DNA from: Selenomonadaceae bacterium | GTDB lineage: Bacteria > Bacillota > Negativicutes > Selenomonadales > Selenomonadaceae | Length of the DNA: 63,618 nucleotides | Direction: 5' to 3' | NCBI GenBank assembly: GCA_017554235.1 | Contig: JAFZIV010000036.1 | Coordinates: 1 to 63,618 of the forward strand | Shown: in pieces, positions 36,644-45,818 of the stretch | How the letters are laid out: each line of letters starts with the position of its first letter | How positions within the stretch are numbered: position 1 is the stretch's first letter | The notes under the pieces: generated by a model | What the model was told of the DNA's origin: nothing | What the model saw: only the letters and a program-made list of their open reading frames with translations | The model's database searches: none | Program-made: the position numbers and the translations under genes

Positions 36644-39268
36644 TTATTTTTCAAGATTGACGGGAGACTTAGCGACGAAGATAAAATTTTTTCCGTCATA
36701 ATCAATTTCTACCGTGTCGCCGTCTTTTACAACGCCGCCTATAATTTGTTTACTAAGCTCCGTTTCAACGGTGTGCGTTAAAAATCTTCTAAGCGGACGC
36801 GCTCCGAAATTCGGATCGAAACCTTTTTCGGCAAGCGCATCAACCGCCTTTGAAGTCCAAGTCAAAGTTACGTTAATTTGTTTTTCAAGGCGTTCATTCA
36901 AAGTCTTTAACAAAATTTCTGCGATAGATTTAACCTGATCTTTCGCCAGAGACTTAAATACAACAATGTCGTCAATGCGGTTAAGAAATTCGGGGCGGAA
37001 ATAATCTTTCAACATATCCTTGATTACGCCTTCCGCTTCCGCAAAATCTTTATTCGTGATAAAGCCGATTTTCGCGCGTTTCAAAATTTCCTGCGAACCA
37101 AGATTACTTGTCATAATCACAACGGTATTTTTAAAGTTGACAACGCGTCCTTTACCGTCAGTCAATCTTCCGTCGTCAAGAATCTGCAACAGGACATTGA
37201 AAATATCACGATGAGCCTTTTCAATTTCGTCAAGCAGAATTACGCTGTAGGGTCTGCGTCTGACTGCCTCTGTAAGTTGTCCGCCTTCGTCATAACCGAC
37301 ATAACCGGGAGGCGCACCGATTAAACGCGCTACGGTGTGTTTCTCCATGAACTCACTCATATCAACGCGAATTATACTGCGTTCATCGTCGAAGAGTGCC
37401 TCCGCCAAAGCCTTAGCAAGTTCCGTTTTACCAACGCCCGTAGGTCCGAGAAAGATAAATGAACCGATTGGGCGGTTAGGGTCTTTGATACCTGCGCGGG
37501 CGCGAAGAATAGCCTCACTGACCACCTTAACCGCTTCGTCCTGTCCGACAACTCTTTCATGCAAAGTATCTTCAAGGTGTAAAAGTTTTTCGCGTTCACC
37601 CGTCATCATTTTGGCAACGGGAATGCCTGTCCACCTGCTTATAACTTTTGCAATATCTTCTTCGCCGACTTCCTCTTTCAAAAGTTTTTCGCCGTTTGAC
37701 TGCGCGGCAATTTCATCTTCAACCGTTTTCAACGTCTTCATAAGTTCGGGAAGTTTGCCGTATTTTAATTCGGACATTTTCTGCAAATCGTAAGCGCGTT
37801 CGGCGTCCGCCATTTCCTTATTAACGTCGTCAATTTCCTTTTTAATTGCGCGAACACGTAAGATTGATTGCTTTTCAGCTTCCCATTTATCACGCAAAAC
37901 TTTTTCCTGCGCTTGCAGTTTAGAAATTTCATTGTCAATTTCTTTGACTTTTTCTTTAGACGCAGAGTCATTTTCTTTTTTAAGAGCTTGTAACTCAATT
38001 TGCAACTGCATAATCTTACGACGAATCTCATCAATAGGCGCGGGAAGTGATTCAATTTCAGTGCGAAGTTTAGCCGCCGCCTCGTCTACCAAATCAATCG
38101 CTTTATCGGGTAAAAATCTGTCAGAAATATAACGGTCTGAAAGTGTCGCCGCGCTGACTAATGCCGCGTCACGAATTCTTACGCCGTGATGAACTTCGTA
38201 GCGTTCCTTAAGTCCGCGCAGAATTGAAATTGTATCCTCAACCGTCGGTTCTCCAACCATAACCGGCTGGAAACGTCTTTCAAGCGCAGTATCTTTTTCA
38301 ATGTACTTGCGATATTCATTTAACGTCGTCGCACCGATACAACGCAATTCACCACGTGCCAACATAGGCTTAAGGAGGTTACCGGCGTCCATTGCGCCTT
38401 CGCCGCCTTTACCCGCGCCAACTACCGTGTGAACTTCGTCGATAAACAGTAAAATCTGCCCGTCCGATTTAGAAATTTCCGCAAGCACAGCTTTAAGACG
38501 TTCTTCAAATTCGCCGCGAAACTTTGCACCCGCAATAAGTGAACCCATATCAAGCGCGTATAAAGTTTTATTTTTCAGTGACTCTGGAACATCACCGGCT
38601 ACAATACGTTGCGCTAAACCTTCAACAATCGCAGTTTTACCAACGCCCGGCTCACCGATTAGCACAGGATTATTTTTTGTGCGTCGACTAAGAATTTCAA
38701 TAGTACGTCTAATTTCTTCGTCGCGTCCGATAACGGGATCAAGTTTGCCCGCCTTCGCCGTTGCAGTCAAGTCACGTCCAAATTTTGAAAGTGCTTGGTA
38801 AGCTTCCTCAGGATTATCCGTCGTAACGTTTTGTTTGCGATTTTTCCTAATTGAATCGTCAATTCTGTCACGCGAAAGTTTAAATTCTTTAGCAATCGCT
38901 TGAACTTCTGAACTGCCGTCTGTCACCAATGCCAGCAGTAAATGTTCGGTGCTGATATAATCATCGCGCATTGACTTTGAATATTCATTAGCCTTGCCTA
39001 TGACGCGTGAAAGGTCGACGCCCATTGAAAGCCTTTCTTGTCCCTTGACGCTTGGGATTTTATTTAATTCCGCCTCAAGTTTGACTTTCAACATTGGTAA
39101 ATCTGTTTGACAATCTTCAAAAATCGTCGCCAATAATCCTTCAGGTTCTTTCACCAATGCAAACATTAAATGCTTTGAATTAAATTCTTGATGATATTTC
39201 ATTGCCGCGATTTGTTGTGCCGCCTGTATTGCCGCCATTGCCTTTGCTGTAAATTTTTCTCCTGCCAT
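36644..39268 (-). CDS. clpB: ATP-dependent disaggregase ClpB
   Basis: Hsp100 disaggregase of 874 residues that works with DnaK. The N-terminal Clp repeats (about 1-145) are followed by AAA-1 with Walker A GEPGVGKT, the ClpB coiled-coil middle domain (about 400-520), AAA-2 with GPTGVGKT and [10 protein letters not shown], and the C-terminal domain. The ATG at 39268 has GGAG 8 nt upstream; an in-frame upstream start lacks an SD. A promoter with an inverted repeat lies in front. No other heat-shock gene is adjacent. Confidence 0.97.
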   Translation of the reverse strand: MAGEKFTAKAMAAIQAAQQIAAMKYHQEFNSKHLMFALVKEPEGLLATIFEDCQTDLPMLKVKLEAELNKIPSVKGQERLSMGVDLSRVIGKANEYSKSMRDDYISTEHLLLALVTDGSSEVQAIAKEFKLSRDRIDDSIRKNRKQNVTTDNPEEAYQALSKFGRDLTATAKAGKLDPVIGRDEEIRRTIEILSRRTKNNPVLIGEPGVGKTAIVEGLAQRIVAGDVPESLKNKTLYALDMGSLIAGAKFRGEFEERLKAVLAEISKSDGQILLFIDEVHTVVGAGKGGEGAMDAGNLLKPMLARGELRCIGATTLNEYRKYIEKDTALERRFQPVMVGEPTVEDTISILRGLKERYEVHHGVRIRDAALVSAATLSDRYISDRFLPDKAIDLVDEAAAKLRTEIESLPAPIDEIRRKIMQLQIELQALKKENDSASKEKVKEIDNEISKLQAQEKVLRDKWEAEKQSILRVRAIKKEIDDVNKEMADAERAYDLQKMSELKYGKLPELMKTLKTVEDEIAAQSNGEKLLKEEVGEEDIAKVISRWTGIPVAKMMTGEREKLLHLEDTLHERVVGQDEAVKVVSEAILRARAGIKDPNRPIGSFIFLGPTGVGKTELAKALAEALFDDERSIIRVDMSEFMEKHTVARLIGAPPGYVGYDEGGQLTEAVRRRPYSVILLDEIEKAHRDIFNVLLQILDDGRLTDGKGRVVNFKNTVVIMTSNLGSQEILKRAKIGFITNKDFAEAEGVIKDMLKDYFRPEFLNRIDDIVVFKSLAKDQVKSIAEILLKTLNERLEKQINVTLTWTSKAVDALAEKGFDPNFGARPLRRFLTHTVETELSKQIIGGVVKDGDTVEIDYDGKNFIFVAKSPVNLEK

Positions 39269-39315
39269 ATATATCACTCCAATCAAGTTGGTTTAAAATC
39301 TTTTTGACGTTGCGA

Positions 39316-39369
39316 ATCATAACATCAAAAAGACAAAAAGTCAAGAAAAATTTTACGTTTTGACTTTTT
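39316..39369 (-). promoter_or_regulatory. clpB promoter with inverted-repeat operator candidate
   Basis: On the minus strand TTGACT (39344-39339), a 17-bp spacer, and TATGAT (39321-39316) form a near-consensus promoter. AAAAAGTCAA (39335-39344) and TTGACTTTTT (39360-39369) form a perfect 10-bp inverted repeat with a 15-nt spacer that covers the -35. It is neither CIRCE nor the direct GGTCAAA repeat of CtsR. Confidence 0.6.
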
Positions 39370-39370
39370 A

Positions 39371-39417
39371 TAAATTGATTGACACTGATTTTAATTTTGA
39401 TGACAACTGCGCGGCAT
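39371..39417. repeat. duplication scar related to 42315-42441
   Basis: About 47 bp made of two pieces found downstream of the RTX gene: TAAATTGATTGACACT (as at 42315-42331) joined to ACTGATTTTAATTTTGATGA and its continuation to CTGCGCGG (as at 42410-42441, the signal-peptide coding sequence of the DUF4127 gene). About 80 bp between them are missing, with an ACACT microhomology at the joint. Confidence 0.7.
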
Positions 39418-39457
39418 TTTTTTATTAAATTTGTCAAAAAATTTTTTCATCTGCTGA

Positions 39458-39528
39458 TTGTAAAAGAAAAAATTTTCGATTATAATTTCAAAATAGTTTT
39501 AGTGTAGTTTTATTTTTCAAGGAGGAGG
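39458..39528 (+). promoter_or_regulatory. promoter and SD of the RTX locus
   Basis: TTGTAA (39458-39463), 17 bp, TATAAT (39481-39486). The strong SD AAGGAGGAGG (39519-39528) precedes the ATG at 39536 with a normal gap. The signals are aimed at 39536, not at the ATG of the long frame at 39622. Confidence 0.7.
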
Positions 39529-39535
39529 AATTTTT

Positions 39536-39670
39536 ATGAAAGATTTCTTTTTGGCGGTTAAGCGCAAGTCAAGCACAAAGTTAATTGATAACCATTATCA
39601 TCGGGGGGGGGTATTGAGTCTATGGAAAAGTTCCATTTTGATATTCAGCGTTTTTCGTGGGCGACTATAA
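39536..39670 (+). CDS. leader frame of the RTX gene, out of frame in this copy
   Basis: 44-codon frame with the best SD of the locus. It begins MKDFFLAVKRKSSTKLIDNH and runs through a nine-G tract at 39603-39611, after which it is shifted with respect to the long RTX frame and stops at 39668-39670. Ten Gs (or seven) would fuse this leader to the RTX frame through GIES-MEKFHFDIQRF. It is therefore either a phase-OFF form of the RTX start or a regulatory leader peptide. Confidence 0.55.
   Translation: MKDFFLAVKRKSSTKLIDNHYHRGGVLSLWKSSILIFSVFRGRL
39603..39611. repeat. poly-G tract (nine G), candidate phase-variation switch
   Basis: Nine consecutive G residues in a region otherwise poor in G and C, between the SD-equipped ATG at 39536 and the RTX frame. 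Such tracts change length by slipped-strand mispairing. A homopolymer sequencing error cannot be excluded. Confidence 0.7.
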
Positions 39671-42237
39671 CTTCTGCAGGTAAATCAACCGTTGTATCTG
39701 ATAGCGTGACAACTGCAAAAGGTACTAACAATGCTGATACAATTACAACTTCGATTATTGAAAATGCTACCCGCACGATTAACGGCAATGCAGGCAACGA
39801 TTATGTTAAAATTTGCGACGCGTCAGATGATTATGCTATCAATTATTCAAAGGTTACAGTGAACGGCGGAGCTGGCAACGATACTATTGATATTCGTGGA
39901 AGTATGTGGGGAATCTTAGATTCAACGTTATCTGTTAATGGCGGAACAGGTGCTGATGTTATCTCTATTGTCGATATTGACAGATTCTCCCAAGTTACGA
40001 TAGTTGCGGGCGCAGGCGATAATATCAATGTAGGTCCCAATTACGGTACGGCTGATTATCTCTTTGACAGCACAAGCAATGTCACGATTAGCGGCATAAC
40101 TTTCAAGTCGAGCAAAGCAAATACTTCAGCCAATATCAAAAATTCCGATAATGTAATGACTGTTGGAACGGGATTTAGCGGAACCATTTCAATTCCTGCA
40201 GATAAGGTAGTAGTTGATTCTTACGACAACATTATTTCAACTGCCGGATTGTATTCCGTTGTAAGTGGCAAGTTTAATGCTCCAGCGTCTGTTATGTGTG
40301 TAACTAAATACAATACCGTAAACGGCGCGTCCATTGTCGGCACGAGCGGTACGGATAGCATTTTCAATGTAGGTGGCTCAAACATCAAGATAAGTGTAGG
40401 TAGCGGTAACGATACCATTTACAACATCTTTTCTGAAAATGTTACAATAAGTGGCGGCAATGGTGACGATTATATTTACAGTTCCGGCTCGAATGTTACG
40501 ATAAGCGGTGACGACGGTAACGATTTAATTTTAAGTGGTGCCGATAACGTCATTATTAGCGGTGACGAAGGCAACGATTTTATTGAAAGTGCAGGCTATA
40601 ATGTAACAATCGACGGCGGTGAAGGTAATGATTCCATTGGTAACAAAGGCGCGAATACGTATATTGACGGTGGAGCTGGTGCAGACAATATAACAATCAT
40701 TGGTGCAGATAAGATAACAATCGAAAGCGCGGCTACTAAAAATACCGTCAAAGGCGGAACCGGCAATGACACGATTTATAGTTCAGTGACAGGCGGCGTT
40801 CTCTACAGTTACGCGAAGGGCGATGGTCATGACGTTATCAAAGGTTGGACTGCTAAAGATACTTTGTCAATCACTGGCGGCGCGTATAAAACTTCCACGA
40901 CCGGCAACAATGTTTTAGTCAGCATAACAGGCGGCGAAAAGATTACCCTTGCCAATGCTAAGGGTAAAAAGATAAATATCAATCCTTCTGGTGGAAAGAA
41001 TATCAACAACACGAAGGCAAGCACTCTCGTAGCCGGCACTGCTTATGCTGATACGCTCAAAAATAGCGCGTCGAAAGTCACGATACAAGGCAACGCGGGC
41101 GCAGATAAAATTTCTCTGACCAGTGCGGCAAAGAATAACGTAATAATCGGCGGCGAAGGCAACGATTCAATTTACAGCAGTGTAACAAGCGGCGTTCTTT
41201 TCAAGTATGCAAAAGGCGACGGCAACGATTATATTAAGGGCTGGACGGCAAAGGATACGTTATCAATTACTGGCGGCGCGTATAAATTGTCGACAGTCGG
41301 CAATGATGTAAAAGTCAGCATCGCGGGCGGAAATTTCATCACTTTGGTTGGTGCTAAAGGTAAAACGTCTAACATTAAAGGTAGTTCGTCGAGTTCTATG
41401 GTATCGTCAAGCGGCAAGAATATCGACAACTCAAAGGCAAGCACATTAATTTCAGGTACAGCGTATGCCGACAAGATTAAGAATACGGCGTCGAAAGTCA
41501 CGATAAGCGGCGGTGCAGGTAACGACTCAATTAATAATAGCGGCGCATCGTTGCAAGCTTCCGGCGGCGACGGTAACGATACAATCCGTAACAGCGGCGT
41601 GAATTCATATATTCACGGCGGCGCAGGTGCTGATAAGATAACAGTCACAAGTGCGGCTGCTAAAAATACAATCGTCGGCGGATCTGGTAACGATTCAATT
41701 AACAATAGCGGCGCGAATGCTTACATTGAAGGCGGCGCAGGTGCTGATAAAATTACTTTAACCAGCACGGCTTCTAAGAATACAATTAAGGGCGGAACTG
41801 GCAACGATTCGATTTACAGTTCAGTCACAAGCGGCGTCCTCTACAAATATGTTAAGGGAGACGGGAATGACTATATCAAAGGCTGGACTGCTAAGGATAC
41901 ATTATCAATCAGTGGCGGCGCGTATAAATTGTCGACGGTCGGCAATGACGTAAAAGTAAGTATAGCGGGCGGCAGTTTCATTACTTTGGCTGGTGCTAAA
42001 GGCAAAACCATTAATGTAAAATCGTCTAGTTCAACAAGCAAACTCATTGGAGATTCGGACGTTAGCAGTTTAATTTTGTTTGACGACGATAATTTTGTAA
42101 CTGATTCCGCGCAGATTGATTCTGTTACCGAACTTTCAGACACAAATTATTCAGTCGGCAAAGTGACAAGCTTACAGGGCTATGACGTTTTCGCGCAGGA
42201 TTCTCTGCCGGTCTCAACTTCATATGCAGAAAAATAA
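39622..42237 (+). CDS. RTX-type calcium-binding repeat protein, probable type I secretion cargo
   Basis: 871 residues. After a MEKFHFDIQRF start, dozens of GGxGNDxI/GGAGADxI nonapeptides appear (for example GGAGNDTIDIRG, GGNGDDYIYSSG). They should bind calcium and form a parallel beta-roll. Three long modules contain KGDGNDYIKGWTAKDTLSI. There is no Sec signal, and the acidic, Ser/Asp-rich C-terminal 60 residues could be the type I secretion signal. The ATG at 39622 has no normal SD; see the leader frame at 39536. Secretion genes lie 18 kb upstream. Adhesin or toxin roles cannot be told apart; no enzymatic domain is seen. Confidence 0.85.
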   Translation: MEKFHFDIQRFSWATITSAGKSTVVSDSVTTAKGTNNADTITTSIIENATRTINGNAGNDYVKICDASDDYAINYSKVTVNGGAGNDTIDIRGSMWGILDSTLSVNGGTGADVISIVDIDRFSQVTIVAGAGDNINVGPNYGTADYLFDSTSNVTISGITFKSSKANTSANIKNSDNVMTVGTGFSGTISIPADKVVVDSYDNIISTAGLYSVVSGKFNAPASVMCVTKYNTVNGASIVGTSGTDSIFNVGGSNIKISVGSGNDTIYNIFSENVTISGGNGDDYIYSSGSNVTISGDDGNDLILSGADNVIISGDEGNDFIESAGYNVTIDGGEGNDSIGNKGANTYIDGGAGADNITIIGADKITIESAATKNTVKGGTGNDTIYSSVTGGVLYSYAKGDGHDVIKGWTAKDTLSITGGAYKTSTTGNNVLVSITGGEKITLANAKGKKININPSGGKNINNTKASTLVAGTAYADTLKNSASKVTIQGNAGADKISLTSAAKNNVIIGGEGNDSIYSSVTSGVLFKYAKGDGNDYIKGWTAKDTLSITGGAYKLSTVGNDVKVSIAGGNFITLVGAKGKTSNIKGSSSSSMVSSSGKNIDNSKASTLISGTAYADKIKNTASKVTISGGAGNDSINNSGASLQASGGDGNDTIRNSGVNSYIHGGAGADKITVTSAAAKNTIVGGSGNDSINNSGANAYIEGGAGADKITLTSTASKNTIKGGTGNDSIYSSVTSGVLYKYVKGDGNDYIKGWTAKDTLSISGGAYKLSTVGNDVKVSIAGGSFITLAGAKGKTINVKSSSSTSKLIGDSDVSSLILFDDDNFVTDSAQIDSVTELSDTNYSVGKVTSLQGYDVFAQDSLPVSTSYAEK
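40747..40985 (+). repeat. long RTX module, repeat 1
   Basis: About 240 bp encoding GGTGNDTIYSSV, then VIKGWTAKDTLSITGGAYK and VSITGGEKITLANAKGKK. Shared with 41141-41380 and 41783-42023. This copy is the most diverged of the three. Confidence 0.75.
41141..41380 (+). repeat. long RTX module, repeat 2
   Basis: About 240 bp encoding GGEGNDSIYSSV, YIKGWTAKDTLSITGGAYK and VSIAGGNFITLVGAKGKT. It is closest to repeat 3 at protein level, with only a few substitutions in the second half. Confidence 0.75.
41783..42023 (+). repeat. long RTX module, repeat 3
   Basis: About 240 bp encoding GGTGNDSIYSSV, YIKGWTAKDTLSISGGAYK and VSIAGGSFITLAGAKGKT. It lies just before the non-repeat C-terminal region. Confidence 0.75.
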
Positions 42238-42272
42238 AATGGCATAAAAATATCTGAATAAAAAATTTTTAA

Positions 42273-42306
42273 AGTCGACAGCGATAAAAAGTTGTCGGCT
42301 TTTTTA
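42273..42306 (+). terminator. terminator of the RTX gene
   Basis: AGTCGACA pairs with TGTCGGCT (8 bp, one wobble), followed by TTTTTT. It lies 36 bp after the stop. Confidence 0.8.
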
Positions 42307-42323
42307 TTTCTAACATAAATTGA

Positions 42324-42353
42324 TTGACACTTTTAACCCGCCGGTGTTAAGAT
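42324..42353 (+). promoter_or_regulatory. promoter of the DUF4127 gene
   Basis: TTGACA (42324-42329), 18 bp, TAAGAT (42348-42353), followed by GGAGG ahead of the ATG at 42381. The -35 part lies in the segment duplicated at 39371. Confidence 0.5.
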
Positions 42354-42380
42354 AAATTAAATTTTTGCGCGGAGGCTTTT

Positions 42381-43988
42381 ATGAGAATTTTATTTCAAAT
42401 ATTTTTAACACTGACTTTAATTTTGATGACAACTGCGCGGGCTGACGCGGCAGGAGAAAAAATTTTGTACATACCTGTCGACGACAGACCGATTACTTTT
42501 AAGCAAACAGCTGAAGTTGTAACAGCGGCAGGTTATGAAATGATTTTGCCGCCGAAAAATTATCTTAGCCGTTATGATAACGGTCAATCCTTCGACAAAC
42601 TTTGGAGTTGGCTTGAAGAAAATATTTCCAACGTCGACGCGGCGGTTATCTCTGCAGACGCTGTCATTTACGGCGGGTTGATTCCTTCGCGCAAGCACGA
42701 AATTTCTGAATCAGATTTAGACGCTCGCATAAATCGTTTTAAAGCTCTTCGTGAAAAAAATCCCCACTTGAAAATTTACGTGTTGGCTTCGTTAATGCGT
42801 GCGCCCCATGAAGGCACGGCAGGTTCAGTTGAAGAACCCGATTATTATGCGCAATACGGCGCAGATATTTTCAGGTACACTTCGCTTGCCTACAAAGGAG
42901 AAGTCAGCGGACTCACAAGCGGTGAACACGACGCAATGTACGCTATACAAAATAGAGTTCCCACCGAATTTCTTAACGATTGGCTGTCACGTCGAAAAAA
43001 AAATCTTGACGTTACAAAAAAACTTATTGACTTGACTGACGAAGGCATTATCAACTATTTAATTATAGGTCGCGATGATCACTGGACTTTCAGTCAAACT
43101 CAACGCGAAAGTAACGAATTGACTTCCTACGCGCAAAAAAATAATATTCCAAAATATAAACTGCAAATGCTTTCCGGCGTTGATGAATTTGGTTTAGTAC
43201 TTTTAGCGCGTGCCGTTGACGATCTGCGCGGAGATATTCCAAAAGTTTTTGTGGCATATAACAAAGGCACGGGCGCGGAGACGATTCCAGCATATTCCGA
43301 CGAAACGGTTGCAAATTCTATCGAAAGTGAACTTACTATCGCTGGCGGCGAACTTGTCAACAATCCCGAATCTGCCGACTTGGTTTTTCTCGTAAATACA
43401 GACCCTGCCGGCGAAACTTATCACAGCCATAACTCTTCGCCTTTTAGCCGTAGCAGTTTTGATTACAATTCTCCGCGTGACGGCACAAAATATTTCGTTG
43501 ATATGGTTGAACGTTACGTCAATGAAGGTTATCCCGTCTGCGTAGCTGATATAACTTTTGGAAATGGCGCGGATAATCCTATGATGAATATGTTGAAGGA
43601 GCGCGGATTACTTTTCAAGTTGCAAGCTTACGCGGGCTGGAATACGGCAACTAACTCCATCGGCTATTCATTGAGTACAGGAATTTTAGCACGGCATATG
43701 TCGACGGACGCAAAGGATAAACTTTTGGCGACGCGTTATCTTGATGATTGGGCTTATCAAGCTAATGTGCGGACGACGGTTGGTGATTGGATTTACTACA
43801 ATATCCCTGACGGCGAAAAATTTTACAGTAACTTTGGCGGAAGAAATTTTGAAATTGAAGATGCCATTACAAAATTGATGCGCGAATTTGCCGCTAAGAA
43901 TTTGCCTCCGTATGATTATCTGCGCGACTTCAATGTAACCTGCGCGTGGAACAGAATGTTTGAGATTGATATTGAGTTTAGTGAGTGA
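42381..43988 (+). CDS. DUF4127 family exported protein
   Basis: 535 residues with a signal peptide (ILFQIFLTLTLILMTTARADAA). The mature protein opens with KILYIPVDDRPITFKQT, the family's typical start, and contains NLDVTKKLIDL, IGRDDHWTFSQTQRESN and SADLVFLVNTDP. The function of DUF4127 is not established. The pairing with the following HGSNAT-like acyltransferase suggests sugar or cell-wall metabolism outside the cytoplasm (inference). SD GGAGG about 6 nt before the ATG. The stop is followed 2 bp later by the next start. Confidence 0.85.
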   Translation: MRILFQIFLTLTLILMTTARADAAGEKILYIPVDDRPITFKQTAEVVTAAGYEMILPPKNYLSRYDNGQSFDKLWSWLEENISNVDAAVISADAVIYGGLIPSRKHEISESDLDARINRFKALREKNPHLKIYVLASLMRAPHEGTAGSVEEPDYYAQYGADIFRYTSLAYKGEVSGLTSGEHDAMYAIQNRVPTEFLNDWLSRRKKNLDVTKKLIDLTDEGIINYLIIGRDDHWTFSQTQRESNELTSYAQKNNIPKYKLQMLSGVDEFGLVLLARAVDDLRGDIPKVFVAYNKGTGAETIPAYSDETVANSIESELTIAGGELVNNPESADLVFLVNTDPAGETYHSHNSSPFSRSSFDYNSPRDGTKYFVDMVERYVNEGYPVCVADITFGNGADNPMMNMLKERGLLFKLQAYAGWNTATNSIGYSLSTGILARHMSTDAKDKLLATRYLDDWAYQANVRTTVGDWIYYNIPDGEKFYSNFGGRNFEIEDAITKLMREFAAKNLPPYDYLRDFNVTCAWNRMFEIDIEFSE

Positions 43989-43990
43989 AA

Positions 43991-45088
43991 ATGAACAGAA
44001 TTTGGGAATTAGACGTATGTAGAGGAATTGCAATTTTCATAATGATTGTGGTAGACGCACCTCCAATAAAAACCTATGATATTTTAATACACGCGTCTTG
44101 GGAAGGTCTCACGATCGCCGATTTAGCTTTTCCGGGATTTATCTTTGCAATGGGAATGTCCGCCGCTGTTTCAAGTTCACGCAGAGTGGCTTCGTGGAGA
44201 AAAATTTTTGTCCGCGCAGGTTTATTATTTTTACTGGGAATATTTTTAAACGAAATAGGATATTTTTTAGCATATCTTCTTCGTGACGGTTTTACGAGTA
44301 CTGATTTATACAATTATGTAGTCGAACATTTACGGTTCTTCGGCATACTGCAACGATTAGCATTGACATACATGTTTGCAATGGCAATTACAAAATTTAT
44401 CCGCAGTGATAAAAAAATTTTGGCAACGGCATTTGGTCTGCTGATTGTTTATTCATTAGGCTTTCACATTTACTCGCCTGAAAATCCTTTCAACGAAATG
44501 CACAATATTAGCAGCACGATAGATTTTATTTTTCCGGGCGTGAATCACATATTGGAACCGACTCATGATCCTGAAGGCTTATACGGCACTATAGCTACAA
44601 CGGCGTCAATGTTGTTTGGATTTTTGGCAGGGAGAATCTTAATTTCTGAAATATCTCTGCGCGATAAAATTTTACGACTCGTGATTTTTGGCGTGATACT
44701 TTTATCGTTGGGTGTAGCGTGGAGCTATTTTGATATAATCGCTAAAAAAATTTGGACAGCACCGTTTGCCTTACTGACTTCAAGCATAAATTTACTTTTA
44801 TTGTCAATATTAGTGCTGATGTCCAATTCAACGTCTTCCGTTAAAAAATTTTTTCAACCACTCGCCGCTTTAGGGAAAAATCCGCTATTCTTTTTTGTAG
44901 CATCAATCCTTTTGTTAATCTTTGTATATGTGCTTGACGTGTGGACTAAAATTTTTGAGTATATGCTAAACTTTTTACCAAGTTCAAACTTAGAATTTAG
45001 TTGTATGATATTTTGTTTGCTGTTGGCGACGTTTTGGACAATAATTGCCGTAATTTTGGATAAACTTGGAGTGGTAATAAAAATATGA
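43991..45088 (+). CDS. HGSNAT-like (DUF1624/DUF5009) membrane acyltransferase
   Basis: 365 residues with about ten transmembrane segments. The N-terminus MNRIWELDVCRGIAIFIMIV plus DLAFPGFIFAMGMS match bacterial heparan-alpha-glucosaminide N-acetyltransferase-like proteins, which move acetyl groups across membranes onto glycans. The ATG at 43991 is preferred over a GTG two codons earlier. It begins 2 bp after the DUF4127 stop and overlaps queE by 4 bp (ATGA), so all three are probably one operon. Confidence 0.8.
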   Translation: MNRIWELDVCRGIAIFIMIVVDAPPIKTYDILIHASWEGLTIADLAFPGFIFAMGMSAAVSSSRRVASWRKIFVRAGLLFLLGIFLNEIGYFLAYLLRDGFTSTDLYNYVVEHLRFFGILQRLALTYMFAMAITKFIRSDKKILATAFGLLIVYSLGFHIYSPENPFNEMHNISSTIDFIFPGVNHILEPTHDPEGLYGTIATTASMLFGFLAGRILISEISLRDKILRLVIFGVILLSLGVAWSYFDIIAKKIWTAPFALLTSSINLLLLSILVLMSNSTSSVKKFFQPLAALGKNPLFFFVASILLLIFVYVLDVWTKIFEYMLNFLPSSNLEFSCMIFCLLLATFWTIIAVILDKLGVVIKI

Positions 45089-45804
45089 ACGTTCTAGAAA
45101 TTTTTTCATCTGTGCAGGGCGAAGGCAAGTACGTCGGCTGTCGACAAATTTTTATAAGGCTGTCAGATTGTAATTTACGTTGTGCTTATTGTGATACGAA
45201 TTTTAGCCGCGCAGATTTTTGTAACGTTGAAACTTTTGCAGGTTCAATGAAATTTACGCAGATTAAAAATCCTCTCGACGCCGCGCAGGTTACTGACATT
45301 GTGAAAAATTTTTGTCGACAAGTTCCGACGCATTCAGTAAGCTTTACCGGTGGCGAGCCGCTTTTAAGTTGGGAATTTATCCTTGAAGTTGCGACGGCGA
45401 TAAAAAAATCTTGTAACGTGAAAATTTTCCTTGAGACCAACGGCACACTTACCGATGAACTGAAAAAAGTTTTAGGCGTCGTTGATATTATAAGTATGGA
45501 TATAAAATTGGGCGAAGGACTTTTGGATCGGCACAAAGAATTTCTAAAATCTGCGCGGGAAAAAGATTTATACGTTAAGGCGGTAATTTCTGCTGACACG
45601 TCGACGGAAGAATTTTTGCAAGCGGTTGAATTAATCGCGGAAATTTCGTCTGAAATATTATTTATTTTGCAACCTGTGACACCTGTTGGTAATGTACAAG
45701 CCGCGCCGCCTGAAAAAATCTTAAATTTCCAAGCAATGGCGTTAAAAAGATTGCGTAACGTAAGAGTAATTCCGCAGACACATAAATTAATAAAAATTTT
45801 TTGA
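45085..45804 (+). CDS. queE: 7-carboxy-7-deazaguanine synthase (QueE-like radical SAM)
   Basis: 239 residues. FSSVQGEGKYVG near the N-terminus and CNLRCAYC (C-x3-C-x2-C, about 33-40) are QueE landmarks; FTGGEPLL (about 88-95) follows. It makes CDG, a precursor of queuosine, from carboxytetrahydropterin. Start ATG in an ATGA overlap with the gene before. No other queuosine gene is seen in the window. Confidence 0.9.
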   Translation: MNVLEIFSSVQGEGKYVGCRQIFIRLSDCNLRCAYCDTNFSRADFCNVETFAGSMKFTQIKNPLDAAQVTDIVKNFCRQVPTHSVSFTGGEPLLSWEFILEVATAIKKSCNVKIFLETNGTLTDELKKVLGVVDIISMDIKLGEGLLDRHKEFLKSAREKDLYVKAVISADTSTEEFLQAVELIAEISSEILFILQPVTPVGNVQAAPPEKILNFQAMALKRLRNVRVIPQTHKLIKIF

Positions 45805-45818
45805 TTGGAGAAATTTTG

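Noticed and set aside
39287..39360. CIRCE or CtsR operator before clpB
   Set aside because: Neither TTAGCACTC-N9-GAGTGCTAA nor two GGTCAAA direct repeats are present; only a different inverted repeat was found.
42381..42440. Signal-peptide similarity between 39.4 kb and 42.4 kb read as two exported genes
   Set aside because: The 39.4-kb copy has no start codon or continuing frame; it is a sequence scar, not a gene.
43090..43430. Overlapping minus-strand frames inside the DUF4127 gene
   Set aside because: Several short frames on one strand over a conserved gene with signal peptide; no independent signals.
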